From Actinomycetes bacterium (lineage in GTDB: Bacteria > Actinomycetota > Actinomycetes > Actinomycetales > Microbacteriaceae), in NCBI GenBank assembly GCA_023386365.1, contig JAEWJX010000124.1, forward strand, positions 1-50,307: a DNA stretch of 50,307 nucleotides. The letters are read 5' to 3'. Below are positions 1 to 7,642 of the stretch, piece by piece (position 1 is the first letter of the stretch; every line of letters begins with the position of its first letter). The notes beneath the pieces were generated by a model. That model did no database searches. It saw only the letters and a program-made list of their open reading frames with translations, and had not been told where the DNA came from. The position numbers and the translations under genes were made by a program.

Positions 1-390
1 GCGATCTACGACACGATGCAGTACATCCGTCCGCAGATTCAGACGGTGTGCCTTGGCCAGGCGGCCTCGGCTGCTGCTGTGCTCCTCGCCGCTGGTAGCC
101 CCGGCAAGCGCCTCGCCCTGCCCAACGCGCGCGTCATGATCCACCAGCCGCGCATTGAGGGCGGCGGCCGTGCACAGGCCTCGGACATCGAGATTTACGC
201 CGAGGAGATTCTTCGCATGCGCGAATGGATTGAGAACACGTTGGCTCACCACACCGGCCAAACTGCCGAAAAGGTACGTGAGGACATCGAGCGCGACACG
301 TTCCTCGGCGCCAAAGAGGCCAAAGAATACGGCCTGGTGGATGAGGTACTCGCGTCTCGAAAGGGCGAAGCGGAGGCCACCTCCGCATAG
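1..390 (+). CDS. clpP: ATP-dependent Clp protease proteolytic subunit (3' part)
   Basis: This is the C-terminal part of a ClpP serine peptidase; the frame is open from base 1, so the start lies outside the window. ClpP forms the tetradecameric chamber that degrades proteins unfolded by ClpX or ClpC. Visible are the nucleophile region GQAASAAA, the catalytic histidine in MIHQP and the late ERDTF segment that carries the catalytic aspartate in this family. The gene ends 75 bp before clpX, the usual actinobacterial order. Most actinobacteria carry two clpP genes here; position next to clpX suggests this is the second, but that cannot be seen directly. Confidence 0.95.
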   Translation, partial: AIYDTMQYIRPQIQTVCLGQAASAAAVLLAAGSPGKRLALPNARVMIHQPRIEGGGRAQASDIEIYAEEILRMREWIENTLAHHTGQTAEKVREDIERDTFLGAKEAKEYGLVDEVLASRKGEAEATSA

Positions 391-465
391 CGGCGCGTCG
401 GCGGGCAGGCGTCAGTCCCTCACGTTAGCCTGGACGGAGCATGCCCCCCGGAAGGAGCACCCCGA

Positions 466-1755
466 ATGACGCGGCCCACGGACAGCGGTGATCTGCTCAA
501 GTGCACGTTCTGCGGCAAGACGCAGAAGCAAGTGCGCAAGTTGATCGCTGGACCTGCCGTGTACATCTGCGACGAATGCATCGGGCTGTGCAACGAGATT
601 CTCGACGAGGAGTTTGCCGAGGCGGCAGAGGCTGAGTTCACGGACCTCCCCAAGCCGCGCGAGATCTTCAACTTCCTTGGTGAGTACGTCGTAGGTCAGG
701 ACCCCGCCAAGCGCGCTCTCGCCGTCGCTGTGTACAACCACTACAAGCGCGTGCGCGCAGGTGGGGTGAAGAGTGACGACGGCATTGAGATCGCCAAATC
801 GAACGTGTTGTTTATTGGCCCCACTGGTTGCGGCAAGACGTACCTTGCTCAGACCCTCGCGAAGATGCTCAATGTTCCGTTCGCGATCGCTGACGCAACG
901 GCGCTGACCGAGGCCGGGTATGTGGGAGAAGACGTCGAGAACATCCTCCTCAAGTTGCTTCAGGCCGCGGACTACGACGTCGAGAAGGCTCAGCGCGGCA
1001 TCGTCTACATCGACGAGATCGACAAGGTGGCACGCAAGGCCGAGAACCCGTCGATCACGCGAGACGTCTCGGGTGAAGGTGTGCAGCAGGCCCTGCTCAA
1101 GATCCTTGAGGGCACCACCGCGTCGGTGCCGCCGCAAGGTGGGCGCAAGCACCCGCACCAAGAGTTCATTCAGATTGACACCACTGATGTGCTCTTTATC
1201 CTCGGCGGTGCGTTCGCGGGTCTCGAAGAGATCATTAGCTCCCGTGTCGGTCGCCAGGGCATTGGTTTCGGTGCTCAACTGAAGGAATCGGACAACTCAG
1301 ATCTGTTTGAGAAGGTCACCCCAGCGGACCTCCACAAGTTTGGCCTGATCCCCGAGTTCATTGGTCGCATGCCCGTCATCGCCACTGTGTCGCCTTTGGA
1401 CGTCGAGGCGATGGTGTCGATCTTGTCCGAGCCAAAGAACGCGCTCATCCGTCAGTACCAGCGCATGTTCGAACTCGACGGTGTGGACCTCGTGTTTGAG
1501 GACGACGCAGTGCGCGCGATCGCCGAGCAGGCGCTTTCGCGCGGCACAGGAGCGCGCGGCCTGCGGGCCATCCTCGAAGAGGTGCTCCAGGAGACGATGT
1601 TCGAGGTGCCGGGCCGCGATGATGTCGCCCGCGTCGTCGTGACGCGTGATGTGGTGATCGACCGAGTCGCACCGTCCTTCATTGAACGCGTGCTTGAGCC
1701 TGCGCCTGCAAAGACCGCTCTCGCCGAGGCCGAACCTGACGAAGGCGCCGCCTAG
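466..1755 (+). CDS. clpX: ATP-dependent Clp protease ATP-binding subunit ClpX
   Basis: This AAA+ unfoldase feeds substrates to ClpP. The 429-residue product has the N-terminal zinc-binding domain (Cys13, Cys16, Cys35, Cys38), Walker A GPTGCGKT at about 118-125, Walker B YIDEID near 181, the IGF loop that docks on ClpP (GIGFG) and the sensor-2 motif GTGARGLR. The ATG is preceded by GGAAGGAG at good spacing. Third-position A/T is more frequent here (att, tgt, gtg, aag mixed) than in genes beyond 5 kb. The protein reads more like non-Microbacteriaceae Micrococcales ClpX than Microbacteriaceae ClpX; that judgement is from memory of the family. Its TAG stop forms part of the promoter of the next gene. 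Confidence 0.98.
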   Translation: MTRPTDSGDLLKCTFCGKTQKQVRKLIAGPAVYICDECIGLCNEILDEEFAEAAEAEFTDLPKPREIFNFLGEYVVGQDPAKRALAVAVYNHYKRVRAGGVKSDDGIEIAKSNVLFIGPTGCGKTYLAQTLAKMLNVPFAIADATALTEAGYVGEDVENILLKLLQAADYDVEKAQRGIVYIDEIDKVARKAENPSITRDVSGEGVQQALLKILEGTTASVPPQGGRKHPHQEFIQIDTTDVLFILGGAFAGLEEIISSRVGRQGIGFGAQLKESDNSDLFEKVTPADLHKFGLIPEFIGRMPVIATVSPLDVEAMVSILSEPKNALIRQYQRMFELDGVDLVFEDDAVRAIAEQALSRGTGARGLRAILEEVLQETMFEVPGRDDVARVVVTRDVVIDRVAPSFIERVLEPAPAKTALAEAEPDEGAA

Positions 1756-1758
1756 TAT
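1753..1758 (+). promoter_or_regulatory. -10 hexamer TAGTAT for a probable leaderless gene
   Basis: TAGTAT begins with the clpX stop codon and ends 6 nt before the ATG at 1765, the spacing expected when transcription starts on the start codon. No convincing -35 is visible and no Shine-Dalgarno fits in the 9-nt gap. Confidence 0.5.
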
Positions 1759-1764
1759 TCACGC

Positions 1765-2211
1765 ATGACTTACGCACCGGGTAATGTCCCGTTCCATCCA
1801 TACGAGCCCGAGCGTCGGCGCGTGCAACCGCTCTACATCATCATCGCGGCTTCGGGATTGCTGTTCGTCGGCGTCCTCGTCGCCGTCCTCCTATGGATGA
1901 ACGCTGGCTCCGTGCCGCGCGATGCCGCGAGCGATATGTATGACACGTACGCGGCACTCGCTGACGATCAAGCCCTGTGGGAGTACGTGCCGCAAACCGA
2001 AGAAGGCGTGCAGTACTACCAGGCCTTCCTCTTCAAGCTCATGGACTTCAAAGTCGGCGAATCAATCGAGCGGCTCAGCTCCGATGAGTACGACGAACTT
2101 CGCGACCTCGAGAAGAGATTCTTGGCGCTCGAGGACCTCGGCATCACGGTCGAGTTCACGCGGTCCGATGGCACCGAGTTTCGTCACGACGGCAAGGCGC
2201 CGCCACGCTAG
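1765..2211 (+). CDS. Hypothetical single-pass membrane protein
   Basis: The 148-residue product has a short cytoplasmic N-terminus, one hydrophobic segment at about residues 22-44 (PLYIIIAASG to VAVLLWM) and an acidic soluble C-terminal domain of about 100 residues rich in Asp, Glu, Tyr and Leu. I do not recognise a family. It sits 9 bp after clpX and is convergent with valS. The start is supported by the -10 hexamer directly upstream rather than by a ribosome binding site. Function cannot be assigned; a membrane-tethered envelope protein is the most that can be inferred. Confidence 0.8.
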   Translation: MTYAPGNVPFHPYEPERRRVQPLYIIIAASGLLFVGVLVAVLLWMNAGSVPRDAASDMYDTYAALADDQALWEYVPQTEEGVQYYQAFLFKLMDFKVGESIERLSSDEYDELRDLEKRFLALEDLGITVEFTRSDGTEFRHDGKAPPR

Positions 2212-2213
2212 TG

Positions 2214-2256
2214 GGGCGCTGACGGCACGAAGGACTCAGAGGGCGCTGACGGCACG
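2214..2256. repeat. 16-bp direct repeat between convergent genes
   Basis: GGGCGCTGACGGCACG occurs at 2214-2229 and again, identical, at 2241-2256 (27-bp period), just after the stop codon at 2211. It lies in the 96-bp spacer before the valS 3' end. Two units only; function unknown, possibly slippage or part of a terminator region. Confidence 0.6.
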
Positions 2257-2266
2257 CAGGGTACCC

Positions 2267-2284
2267 GGGACGCCTGAGGGTCCC
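2267..2284. terminator. Weak candidate terminator hairpin
   Basis: GGGAC (2267-2271) pairs with GTCCC (2280-2284) across an 8-nt loop in the spacer between two convergent genes. The stem is short and no T-run follows on either strand, so termination here is inferred mainly from position. Confidence 0.3.
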
Positions 2285-2307
2285 TCGCGCGGTGCTCTTG
2301 CAGGGCT

Positions 2308-5085
2308 TTACGCCTCGGCAAGCACCACGTTCTCCGTGCGCACCACGGTCGGGTCAAGGATTGCAGTGGGAGAGCCATCACCTGGGATGAGGCCATCGAC
2401 CGCCGGATCGACTGCCGCTTGTGCGTCGAGCACCTGCATCGATCGGACGCGACCAGCCGCCATGATGTCGGCCTTCGCCGCGTTCACGTGCACCATGAGG
2501 TTCTCAGGTACGAGCAGATCAACCGAGACGATCTCGGTGCGCTGAGCGACCTTGGCGTCCGACTTGATCTTGCGCAGTGCGCTGAGGGCGGCGCCTGACG
2601 CTCCTACGAGCGCTGCGTCGGCACCGTCGGCAACAGCCTCAAGCGGCTCGGCGACGGGCCAGGGTGCGCGGTGGATCGAACCCTCCTGGAACCACGACCA
2701 CACCTCTTCGGTCGCAAAGGGCAGGAACGGTGCGAACAGACGCAAGAAGGTGTCGACAGCAAGGGCCAAGGCGGCGCGGGCCGACGCCGCGCCTGGCGCG
2801 CACGGTGCGTACGGGTCGATTGGCTGGCCAAGGGGGGCGCCGTCATAAGCGCGCTCCTTGACCAGCTCGACGTAGTCGTCGCAGAAGGTCCAGAAGTAGG
2901 ACTCGGCGGCTTCAAGGGCACGCGTGTGGTCGTAGGAGTCGAAGGCGGTCGTCGCCGTCTTCACGACGTTTGCGAGGCCCGCGAGCATTGCCTTGTCGAG
3001 CGGCTCGGTGACGAGAGCGCTCGTCACATGCGCTGTGGCGGCGGTTCCCTTCTCAAGGCTGTCGTCTGCGGCGGGCGCAATGCCCGACGCGCCGAGGGCA
3101 AACTTCGACACGTTGAGGATCTTCATCGCAAGGCGACGACCGATCTTCATCTGGCCCTCGTCAAACGCCGCATCCGTGCCGAGCCGAGCTGAGGCCGCCC
3201 AGTAGCGGACAGCGTCGGAGCCATGCGTCTCAAGGAGGCCCATCGGGGTGACGACATTGCCCTTCGACTTCGACATCTTCTTGCGGTCAGGATCGAGGAT
3301 CCAACCGGAGATCGCCGCGTGCTTCCACGGCAGCGTGCCGTGCTCAAGGTGTGAGCGCACCACCGTGGAGAACAGCCAGGTGCGGATGATGTCTTGGCCC
3401 TGAGGGCGCAAGTCCATCGGGTAGGTGCGCTCAAAGAGATCGTGGTCTCCGCGCCAGCCGCACACAATCTGGGGCGTCAGCGAGGACGTCGCCCACGTGT
3501 CCATCACGTCGGTCTCGCCCACGAAGCCACCGGGCTTGCCGCGCTGGTCCTCGGTGTATCCAGGTGCGGGTTCGGCCGACGGGTCCACCGGCAATTGGTC
3601 CTCGCTCGGCGAGATCGGTGCGTCCCACTCGGGCTCGCCATTGATGTCTACGGGATACCAGACCGGGATCGGCACTCCAAAGAAGCGTTGACGAGACACG
3701 AGCCAGTCCCCAGTGAGACCGTTCACCCAGTTCTCATAGCGCTTGCCCATGTGGGCGGGGACAAAGTCGAGGGCCTCGCCACGCTCAAGGAGACCAGCGC
3801 GAAGTGCTTCGTCCCGGCCACCGTTGGCGATGTACCACTGGCGAGAGGTGACGATCTCGAGCGGGCGATCACCCTTTTCATAAAACTTGACCGGGTGGGT
3901 GACAGGCTTTGGCTCGCCCTGCATCGCTCCGGTTTCCTTCAGCATCTCGACGATGCGCTGTTGAGCAGAGAAGACCGTCTTGCCTGCGAGTTCCGCGTAC
4001 GCGGCAATCGCGTCCTCGGATTCGACGCCTGCGGGCGGCTCAGCGAGGAGGCGCCCATCCCAGCCGATGATGGGGCGAGTGGGCAACTGCAGTTCACGCC
4101 ACCACACGACGTCGGTCACATCGCCGAAGGTGCAGATCATCGCGATGCCCGAGCCCTTGTCGGGCGATGCGAGGTGGTGAGACACCACGGGCACCTCGAC
4201 GTTGAACAGCGGAGTGCGGACGTGGCGGCCAAAGAGCGGCTGGTAGCGCTCGTCATCGGGGTGCGCGACCAAGGCGACGCATGCGGGCAAGAGCTCGGGA
4301 CGCGTCGTCTCGATGAAGATCGGCTCGCTTGAGCCGGTCGCCTCGATGAGGTCGGCCGCGGGTGTGAAGGCGAGGCGGTGATACGCGCCGGGACGTTCGC
4401 GGTCTTCAAGCTCGGCCTGCGCAACGGCGGTGCGGAACGTGACGTCCCACAGCGTCGGCGCCTCCGCCTGGTAGGCCTCGCCGCGCGACAGGTTGCGCAG
4501 GAAGGCCTGCTGCGCGACCGCGATGGACTCCGGCGAGATCGTCTGGTAGGTCATGCGCCAGTCGACCGAGAGGCCAAGGTGGCGCCACAATTCCTCGAAC
4601 TTTGCCTCGTCTTCCGTGGTGAGCCGTTCGCACAACTCGATGAAATTGCGTCGCGAGACCGGCACCTGGTCAGCGGGCTTCACGTCCTTGCCCTCGGTGC
4701 CCGCATGCGGCGGCTCAAAGTTGGGCACGTACGGAAGCGACGGGTCGCAGCGCACGCCGAAGTAGTTCTGCACGCGGCGCTCGGTGGGCAGGCCGTTGTC
4801 GTCCCAACCCATGGGGAAGAACAGGTGCTTGCCGCGCATGCGCTGGTACCGCGCCATCAGGTCCATGTGGGTGTAACTGAACACGTGACCGATGTGCAGG
4901 CTGCCGGATGCGGTGGGCGGCGGGGTGTCGATGCTGAACACGGCGTCGGCGCCGGCCGCGAGGGCCGCGTCGCGATCGAACCGGTAGGTGCCGGTGGCGT
5001 CCCACGTTTCGCGCCAGACGGCTTCGAGGCCTTCGAGGGCAGGGCGCTCCGGAATCCGGGAGTGGGCAGGGATGGCAGACGTCAT
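2308..5085 (-). CDS. valS: Valyl-tRNA synthetase
   Basis: This class I synthetase charges tRNA-Val. The 925-residue product has the HIGH motif within SGSLHIGHV, the following WDDNGLPTERR segment, the CP1 editing domain, the KMSKS motif in KKMSKSKGNV and an anticodon-binding C-terminal region. The start at 5085 (MTSAIP) is chosen over an upstream in-frame ATG at 5115 because CGGAG lies 7 nt before it. Base and word composition change within the gene: the C-terminal three quarters (2308 to about 4.7 kb) share the style of clpX, while the N-terminal end shares the style of the rest of the window. The reading frame is intact across the change. Confidence 0.97.
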   Translation of the reverse strand: MTSAIPAHSRIPERPALEGLEAVWRETWDATGTYRFDRDAALAAGADAVFSIDTPPPTASGSLHIGHVFSYTHMDLMARYQRMRGKHLFFPMGWDDNGLPTERRVQNYFGVRCDPSLPYVPNFEPPHAGTEGKDVKPADQVPVSRRNFIELCERLTTEDEAKFEELWRHLGLSVDWRMTYQTISPESIAVAQQAFLRNLSRGEAYQAEAPTLWDVTFRTAVAQAELEDRERPGAYHRLAFTPAADLIEATGSSEPIFIETTRPELLPACVALVAHPDDERYQPLFGRHVRTPLFNVEVPVVSHHLASPDKGSGIAMICTFGDVTDVVWWRELQLPTRPIIGWDGRLLAEPPAGVESEDAIAAYAELAGKTVFSAQQRIVEMLKETGAMQGEPKPVTHPVKFYEKGDRPLEIVTSRQWYIANGGRDEALRAGLLERGEALDFVPAHMGKRYENWVNGLTGDWLVSRQRFFGVPIPVWYPVDINGEPEWDAPISPSEDQLPVDPSAEPAPGYTEDQRGKPGGFVGETDVMDTWATSSLTPQIVCGWRGDHDLFERTYPMDLRPQGQDIIRTWLFSTVVRSHLEHGTLPWKHAAISGWILDPDRKKMSKSKGNVVTPMGLLETHGSDAVRYWAASARLGTDAAFDEGQMKIGRRLAMKILNVSKFALGASGIAPAADDSLEKGTAATAHVTSALVTEPLDKAMLAGLANVVKTATTAFDSYDHTRALEAAESYFWTFCDDYVELVKERAYDGAPLGQPIDPYAPCAPGAASARAALALAVDTFLRLFAPFLPFATEEVWSWFQEGSIHRAPWPVAEPLEAVADGADAALVGASGAALSALRKIKSDAKVAQRTEIVSVDLLVPENLMVHVNAAKADIMAAGRVRSMQVLDAQAAVDPAVDGLIPGDGSPTAILDPTVVRTENVVLAEA

Positions 5086-5124
5086 GGGGGCGCTCCGGTT
5101 CGATATGTGCGGCACCGCGTCAAG

Positions 5125-5147
5125 GGGTGCCTGAGTGTCAGGTACCC
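5125..5147. terminator. Stem-loop in the valS upstream spacer
   Basis: GGGTGCCTGA (5125-5134) and TCAGGTACCC (5138-5147) pair around GTG; nine Watson-Crick pairs plus one wobble. It lies in the 98-bp spacer between the upstream minus-strand gene (ending at 5184) and valS. It may end transcription of that gene or belong to the valS leader; there is no T-run, so the choice is open. A TAGAAT hexamer on the minus strand (5157 to 5152) just upstream is a possible valS -10. Confidence 0.45.
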
Positions 5148-5183
5148 GCCGATTCTACGTGCCGCGGCTGTCGCGCCGGGTCG

Positions 5184-5978
5184 TCAGTTCTCGCTGATGA
5201 TGATGGTCTCCGACTGGGTGGAGCCGTCGGTGCGCTCGACCGTGATCGTGTACTTCTGCTGCAGGTCGGGCTGGCCGCACTGGTAGTCGAAGTCGATCGC
5301 GTACTCGAGCGGGAAGGTGTCGAAGGGTTCCGCTTTCGCGTCGTCGGTGCCGACGCCGAACCACAGCTGCACGCCGGTGGTGGCCCAGCTGAAGGTGACG
5401 GGCACGGATCCGCCGACGGCGTTGGTGCAGTCCGCGGTGGTGAGCGATGCGGTGAAGCTGGTGATGACGTCGGCGGGCGGCGGCGCGACCGATTCGCTCG
5501 GGGTCGGCGTCGGGGTGGGCGGTTCCTCGGTGGGGGTGGGGGAGGTGCTGGGCGTCTCGCTCTGCGTGGGCTCCGGGTTGGGGGCGCCGCTGGAGATGCC
5601 GATCCAGATGAGCGCGCCGATGAGCAGCAGGAGCAGCACGCCGCCGATCACCGAGAGGGTGATGATGAGGCCCTTCTGGCTCTTCTGCGGTTCGGGCGCG
5701 GGCGTGGTGGTCGGGGGCACCGCGGCTGCCGGCGGCACGGATGCGGCGGGCGGCACGGTCGCGGGCGCCGCGAAACGCTCGGTGGGCAGGTTGTCGGCCA
5801 CCGCGTAGGGGTCGTGCGGTGTCGTCGGCGCGGTGGGTGCCGCCGGCGGGTTCGTCGGGGTGAAGGGGGTGGTGGGCGCGTCGTCGCCCGCTCCCTGACC
5901 GTTGCCGGATGAGCCGCCCTGGCCGCCGGGAGGCGGGAAGCCTTCGGGGTAGCGCTGGGTGGGGGTGTCGTCGCTCAT
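5184..5978 (-). CDS. Proline-rich membrane-anchored extracellular protein
   Basis: The 264-residue product has three parts: a disordered N-terminus rich in Pro, Gly, Thr and Ala (residues 1-100); one membrane segment of Leu, Ile, Gly and Val (about 105-130); then a Pro/Thr/Ser/Glu linker and an outer domain of about 90 residues with two cysteines (in ADCTN and YQCGQ) that probably form a disulfide. The outer domain reads like a small beta-sandwich. No specific family is recognised. A -10 hexamer TAGGCT lies 6 nt before the ATG, so the message is probably leaderless. It is divergent from the GntR gene. Confidence 0.85.
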   Translation of the reverse strand: MSDDTPTQRYPEGFPPPGGQGGSSGNGQGAGDDAPTTPFTPTNPPAAPTAPTTPHDPYAVADNLPTERFAAPATVPPAASVPPAAAVPPTTTPAPEPQKSQKGLIITLSVIGGVLLLLLIGALIWIGISSGAPNPEPTQSETPSTSPTPTEEPPTPTPTPSESVAPPPADVITSFTASLTTADCTNAVGGSVPVTFSWATTGVQLWFGVGTDDAKAEPFDTFPLEYAIDFDYQCGQPDLQQKYTITVERTDGSTQSETIIISEN

Positions 5979-5984
5979 GCGGCA

Positions 5985-5990
5985 AGCCTA
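5985..5990 (-). promoter_or_regulatory. -10 hexamer TAGGCT for a leaderless gene
   Basis: On the minus strand TAGGCT (5990 to 5985) is followed by 6 nt and the ATG at 5978. No Shine-Dalgarno sequence fits. Confidence 0.5.
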
Positions 5991-6031
5991 GGGCGCGGCG
6001 GTGCCGCTGTTGAAGTGCCCGTCATCACTCG

Positions 6032-6062
6032 TATTGTCATAGTGCAACTAGAACAATATGAT
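6032..6062 (+). promoter_or_regulatory. gntR promoter overlapped by a dyad operator
   Basis: A near-consensus promoter is present: -35 TTGTCA at 6034-6039, a 17-nt spacer and -10 TATGAT at 6057-6062, with the GTG start at 6069 only 6 nt further. Two nested inverted repeats share one centre at base 6045: TATTGT (6032-6037) with ACAATA (6053-6058), and TAGT (6040-6043) with ACTA (6047-6050). The dyad covers the whole spacer and touches both promoter elements, as expected for an autorepressing GntR/YtrA-family operator. Confidence 0.75.
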
Positions 6063-6068
6063 GGAGGC

Positions 6069-6422
6069 GTGCTCATCCGTATCGACCCCGGTTCCGGAGT
6101 GGCGATCTACGACCAGATCGCCGCATCCGTGCGCTCCGACGCGAGCCGGGGCGTACTGAAGCCGGGCGACCGTCTCCCGCCCGCCCGCGAGCTGGCCGAC
6201 GCGCTCGACGTCAACGTGCACACCGTGCTGCGCGCCTACCAAGACCTCCGCGACGAGGGCCTCGTCGACCTGCGCCGCGGCCGCGGCGCCGTCATCACCG
6301 AAGCGGCCGTGCAGGGCGCCGCCCTCCTCGAATCGGTGCGCGCCCTCGTCGCCGCCGCCCGCCGCGACGGCGTCGGCCCCCAGACCCTCATCACCCTGAT
6401 CCGCGAGGAGTACCCCGCATGA
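6069..6422 (+). CDS. GntR family transcriptional regulator (YtrA-like)
   Basis: This is a short GntR regulator of about 117 residues: an N-terminal winged helix with the pattern IYDQI..., LKPGDRLPPARELA and a recognition region VNVHTVLRAYQDL, then only about 45 residues, as in the YtrA subfamily, with no large ligand domain. An upstream GTG at 6015 is in frame, but it would sit upstream of the promoter; the GTG at 6069 fits the -10 at 6057-6062 and gives a leaderless mRNA. It overlaps the next gene by ATGA. YtrA-type repressors usually control the membrane-protein genes in their own operon, which fits here. It probably represses itself through the dyad in its promoter. Confidence 0.93.
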   Translation: MLIRIDPGSGVAIYDQIAASVRSDASRGVLKPGDRLPPARELADALDVNVHTVLRAYQDLRDEGLVDLRRGRGAVITEAAVQGAALLESVRALVAAARRDGVGPQTLITLIREEYPA

Positions 6423-7435
6423 CCGCCCCCACCGCATCCGCCCGCCCCCGTGCACGCATGCCGCTCTCGATCTGGATCGTGGCCGTGGCCCTGCCCCTGC
6501 TCGTCGGACTCATCGCGGTGCTCATCCAGGTGGCCTGGCTGCCGCAGCTGCCCGACCCGATCGTCGTGCACTGGGGTCTCGACGGGGCCGACGGTTTCGC
6601 CGCCCCGTGGACGGCCATGGTGCTCACCGGCGGGCTCATCGGAGCGCTCGTGGCGCTGTTCGCGGCGATCCTCGGCCTCGCGCGCGGGCCGGCGCCCACC
6701 CCCACCCACAAGCTGCTCGCCGTCACCTCGCTGGTGGTCGCGGTGCTCGTGGGGGGCACCGTCACCGCATCCCTCGGCGTCCAACGCGGACTCGGCGACG
6801 CAGCCGACGCGCCCAGCATCACCCCGTGGCTGCTCGGGTTCGCGGCGATCTCGCTCGTTGTGGGCGCCCTCGCCTGGTTCGCCCTGCCGAAGGCGGTGTC
6901 CGGTGCCGCCGACACCTCGCCCGCCGAGCCGCTGTCGCTCGTGCCGGGCGAGCGCAGCGTGTGGATCGCCGAGACGCGCCTCAGCGGCGGCGCGGTCGCC
7001 GTCATCCTGTCGGCCGTCGGGTTCGCGATCGCCGCCACCGTGTTCGCCGCCGTGATCACCGACGGTCTGATGTGGCCGCTGGTGCTGGTGCCGGCGCTGC
7101 TGGTGCTGATGTGCGCGGCGGGCATCGCGTGGCGGGTGCGGGTGGAGCCGTCGGGCCTCAGCGTGCGCTCGCAGCCGTTCGGCTGGCCCCGCACCCGCAT
7201 CCCCGTATCCGACATCGCCTCCGTCGAGACGGCCCACGTGGAGCCGCTCGCCGAGTTCGGCGGATGGGGGTGGCGCTGGGCGCCGGGCCGCAGCTTCGGC
7301 GTGATCTCGGGCAGCGGTGAAGCCATCGAGGTCACACGCCACGACGGCCGCCGCTTCACGGTGACCGTTCCCGACGCCGCGACGGGCGCTGCGCTGCTCG
7401 CCGCGTACGCGGCGGAGCGCCCCGGCCTCCGCTAG
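6419..7435 (+). CDS. DUF1648 multi-pass membrane protein
   Basis: The 338-residue product has hydrophobic segments near residues 15-40, 60-85, 100-118, 137-155 and 190-235. Between the first two is the DUF1648 pattern: LPDPIVVHWGLDGADGF. A C-terminal soluble part of about 90 residues follows. DUF1648 occurs in SdpI-type immunity proteins and in GntR-linked membrane proteins of unknown function. The start codon overlaps the regulator stop (ATGA), so the two are one operon. It may help the cell resist membrane-active compounds, but this is inferred only from relatives. Confidence 0.88.
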   Translation: MTAPTASARPRARMPLSIWIVAVALPLLVGLIAVLIQVAWLPQLPDPIVVHWGLDGADGFAAPWTAMVLTGGLIGALVALFAAILGLARGPAPTPTHKLLAVTSLVVAVLVGGTVTASLGVQRGLGDAADAPSITPWLLGFAAISLVVGALAWFALPKAVSGAADTSPAEPLSLVPGERSVWIAETRLSGGAVAVILSAVGFAIAATVFAAVITDGLMWPLVLVPALLVLMCAAGIAWRVRVEPSGLSVRSQPFGWPRTRIPVSDIASVETAHVEPLAEFGGWGWRWAPGRSFGVISGSGEAIEVTRHDGRRFTVTVPDAATGAALLAAYAAERPGLR

Positions 7436-7443
7436 AATCGGGG

Positions 7444-7600
7444 GACCGACATCGATCCGGCCATCACCGGGGAGTCCTCGGAGGAACACTCCACACGGAG
7501 CCAGTAGAACCGAGCGGGTGCGCCCGTCATCGCGCACAACGAGCGGTCCGGCGCAGCCGGGCAAGCGAGGTGGTACCGCGGCATCCGTCGTCCTCGTGCA
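7444..7600 (+). ncRNA. T-box leader sensing tRNA-Ile (ultrashort stem I type)
   Basis: The leader of ileS carries the T-box core GAGGTGGTACCGCGG at 7567-7581, whose TGGT pairs with the free acceptor end of uncharged tRNA. Near the 5' end CCGG (7457-7460) and CCGG (7467-7470) can pair around a loop CCATCA holding ATC (7463-7465), an isoleucine codon and the likely specifier. AGTAGAACCG at about 7504-7513 is also typical of actinobacterial ileS leaders. There is no terminator with a T-run before the gene, so control is probably at translation initiation, as established for actinobacterial ileS T-boxes. Ends are approximate. Confidence 0.88.
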
Positions 7601-7642
7601 GAGCAGCAACGCATCCCGCACGACAGACACGGAACAGGCCGA

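Noticed and set aside
6630..6645. GGAGCGCTCG as a second CebR box
   Set aside because: It is an imperfect match inside the DUF1648 coding sequence, far from sugar genes.
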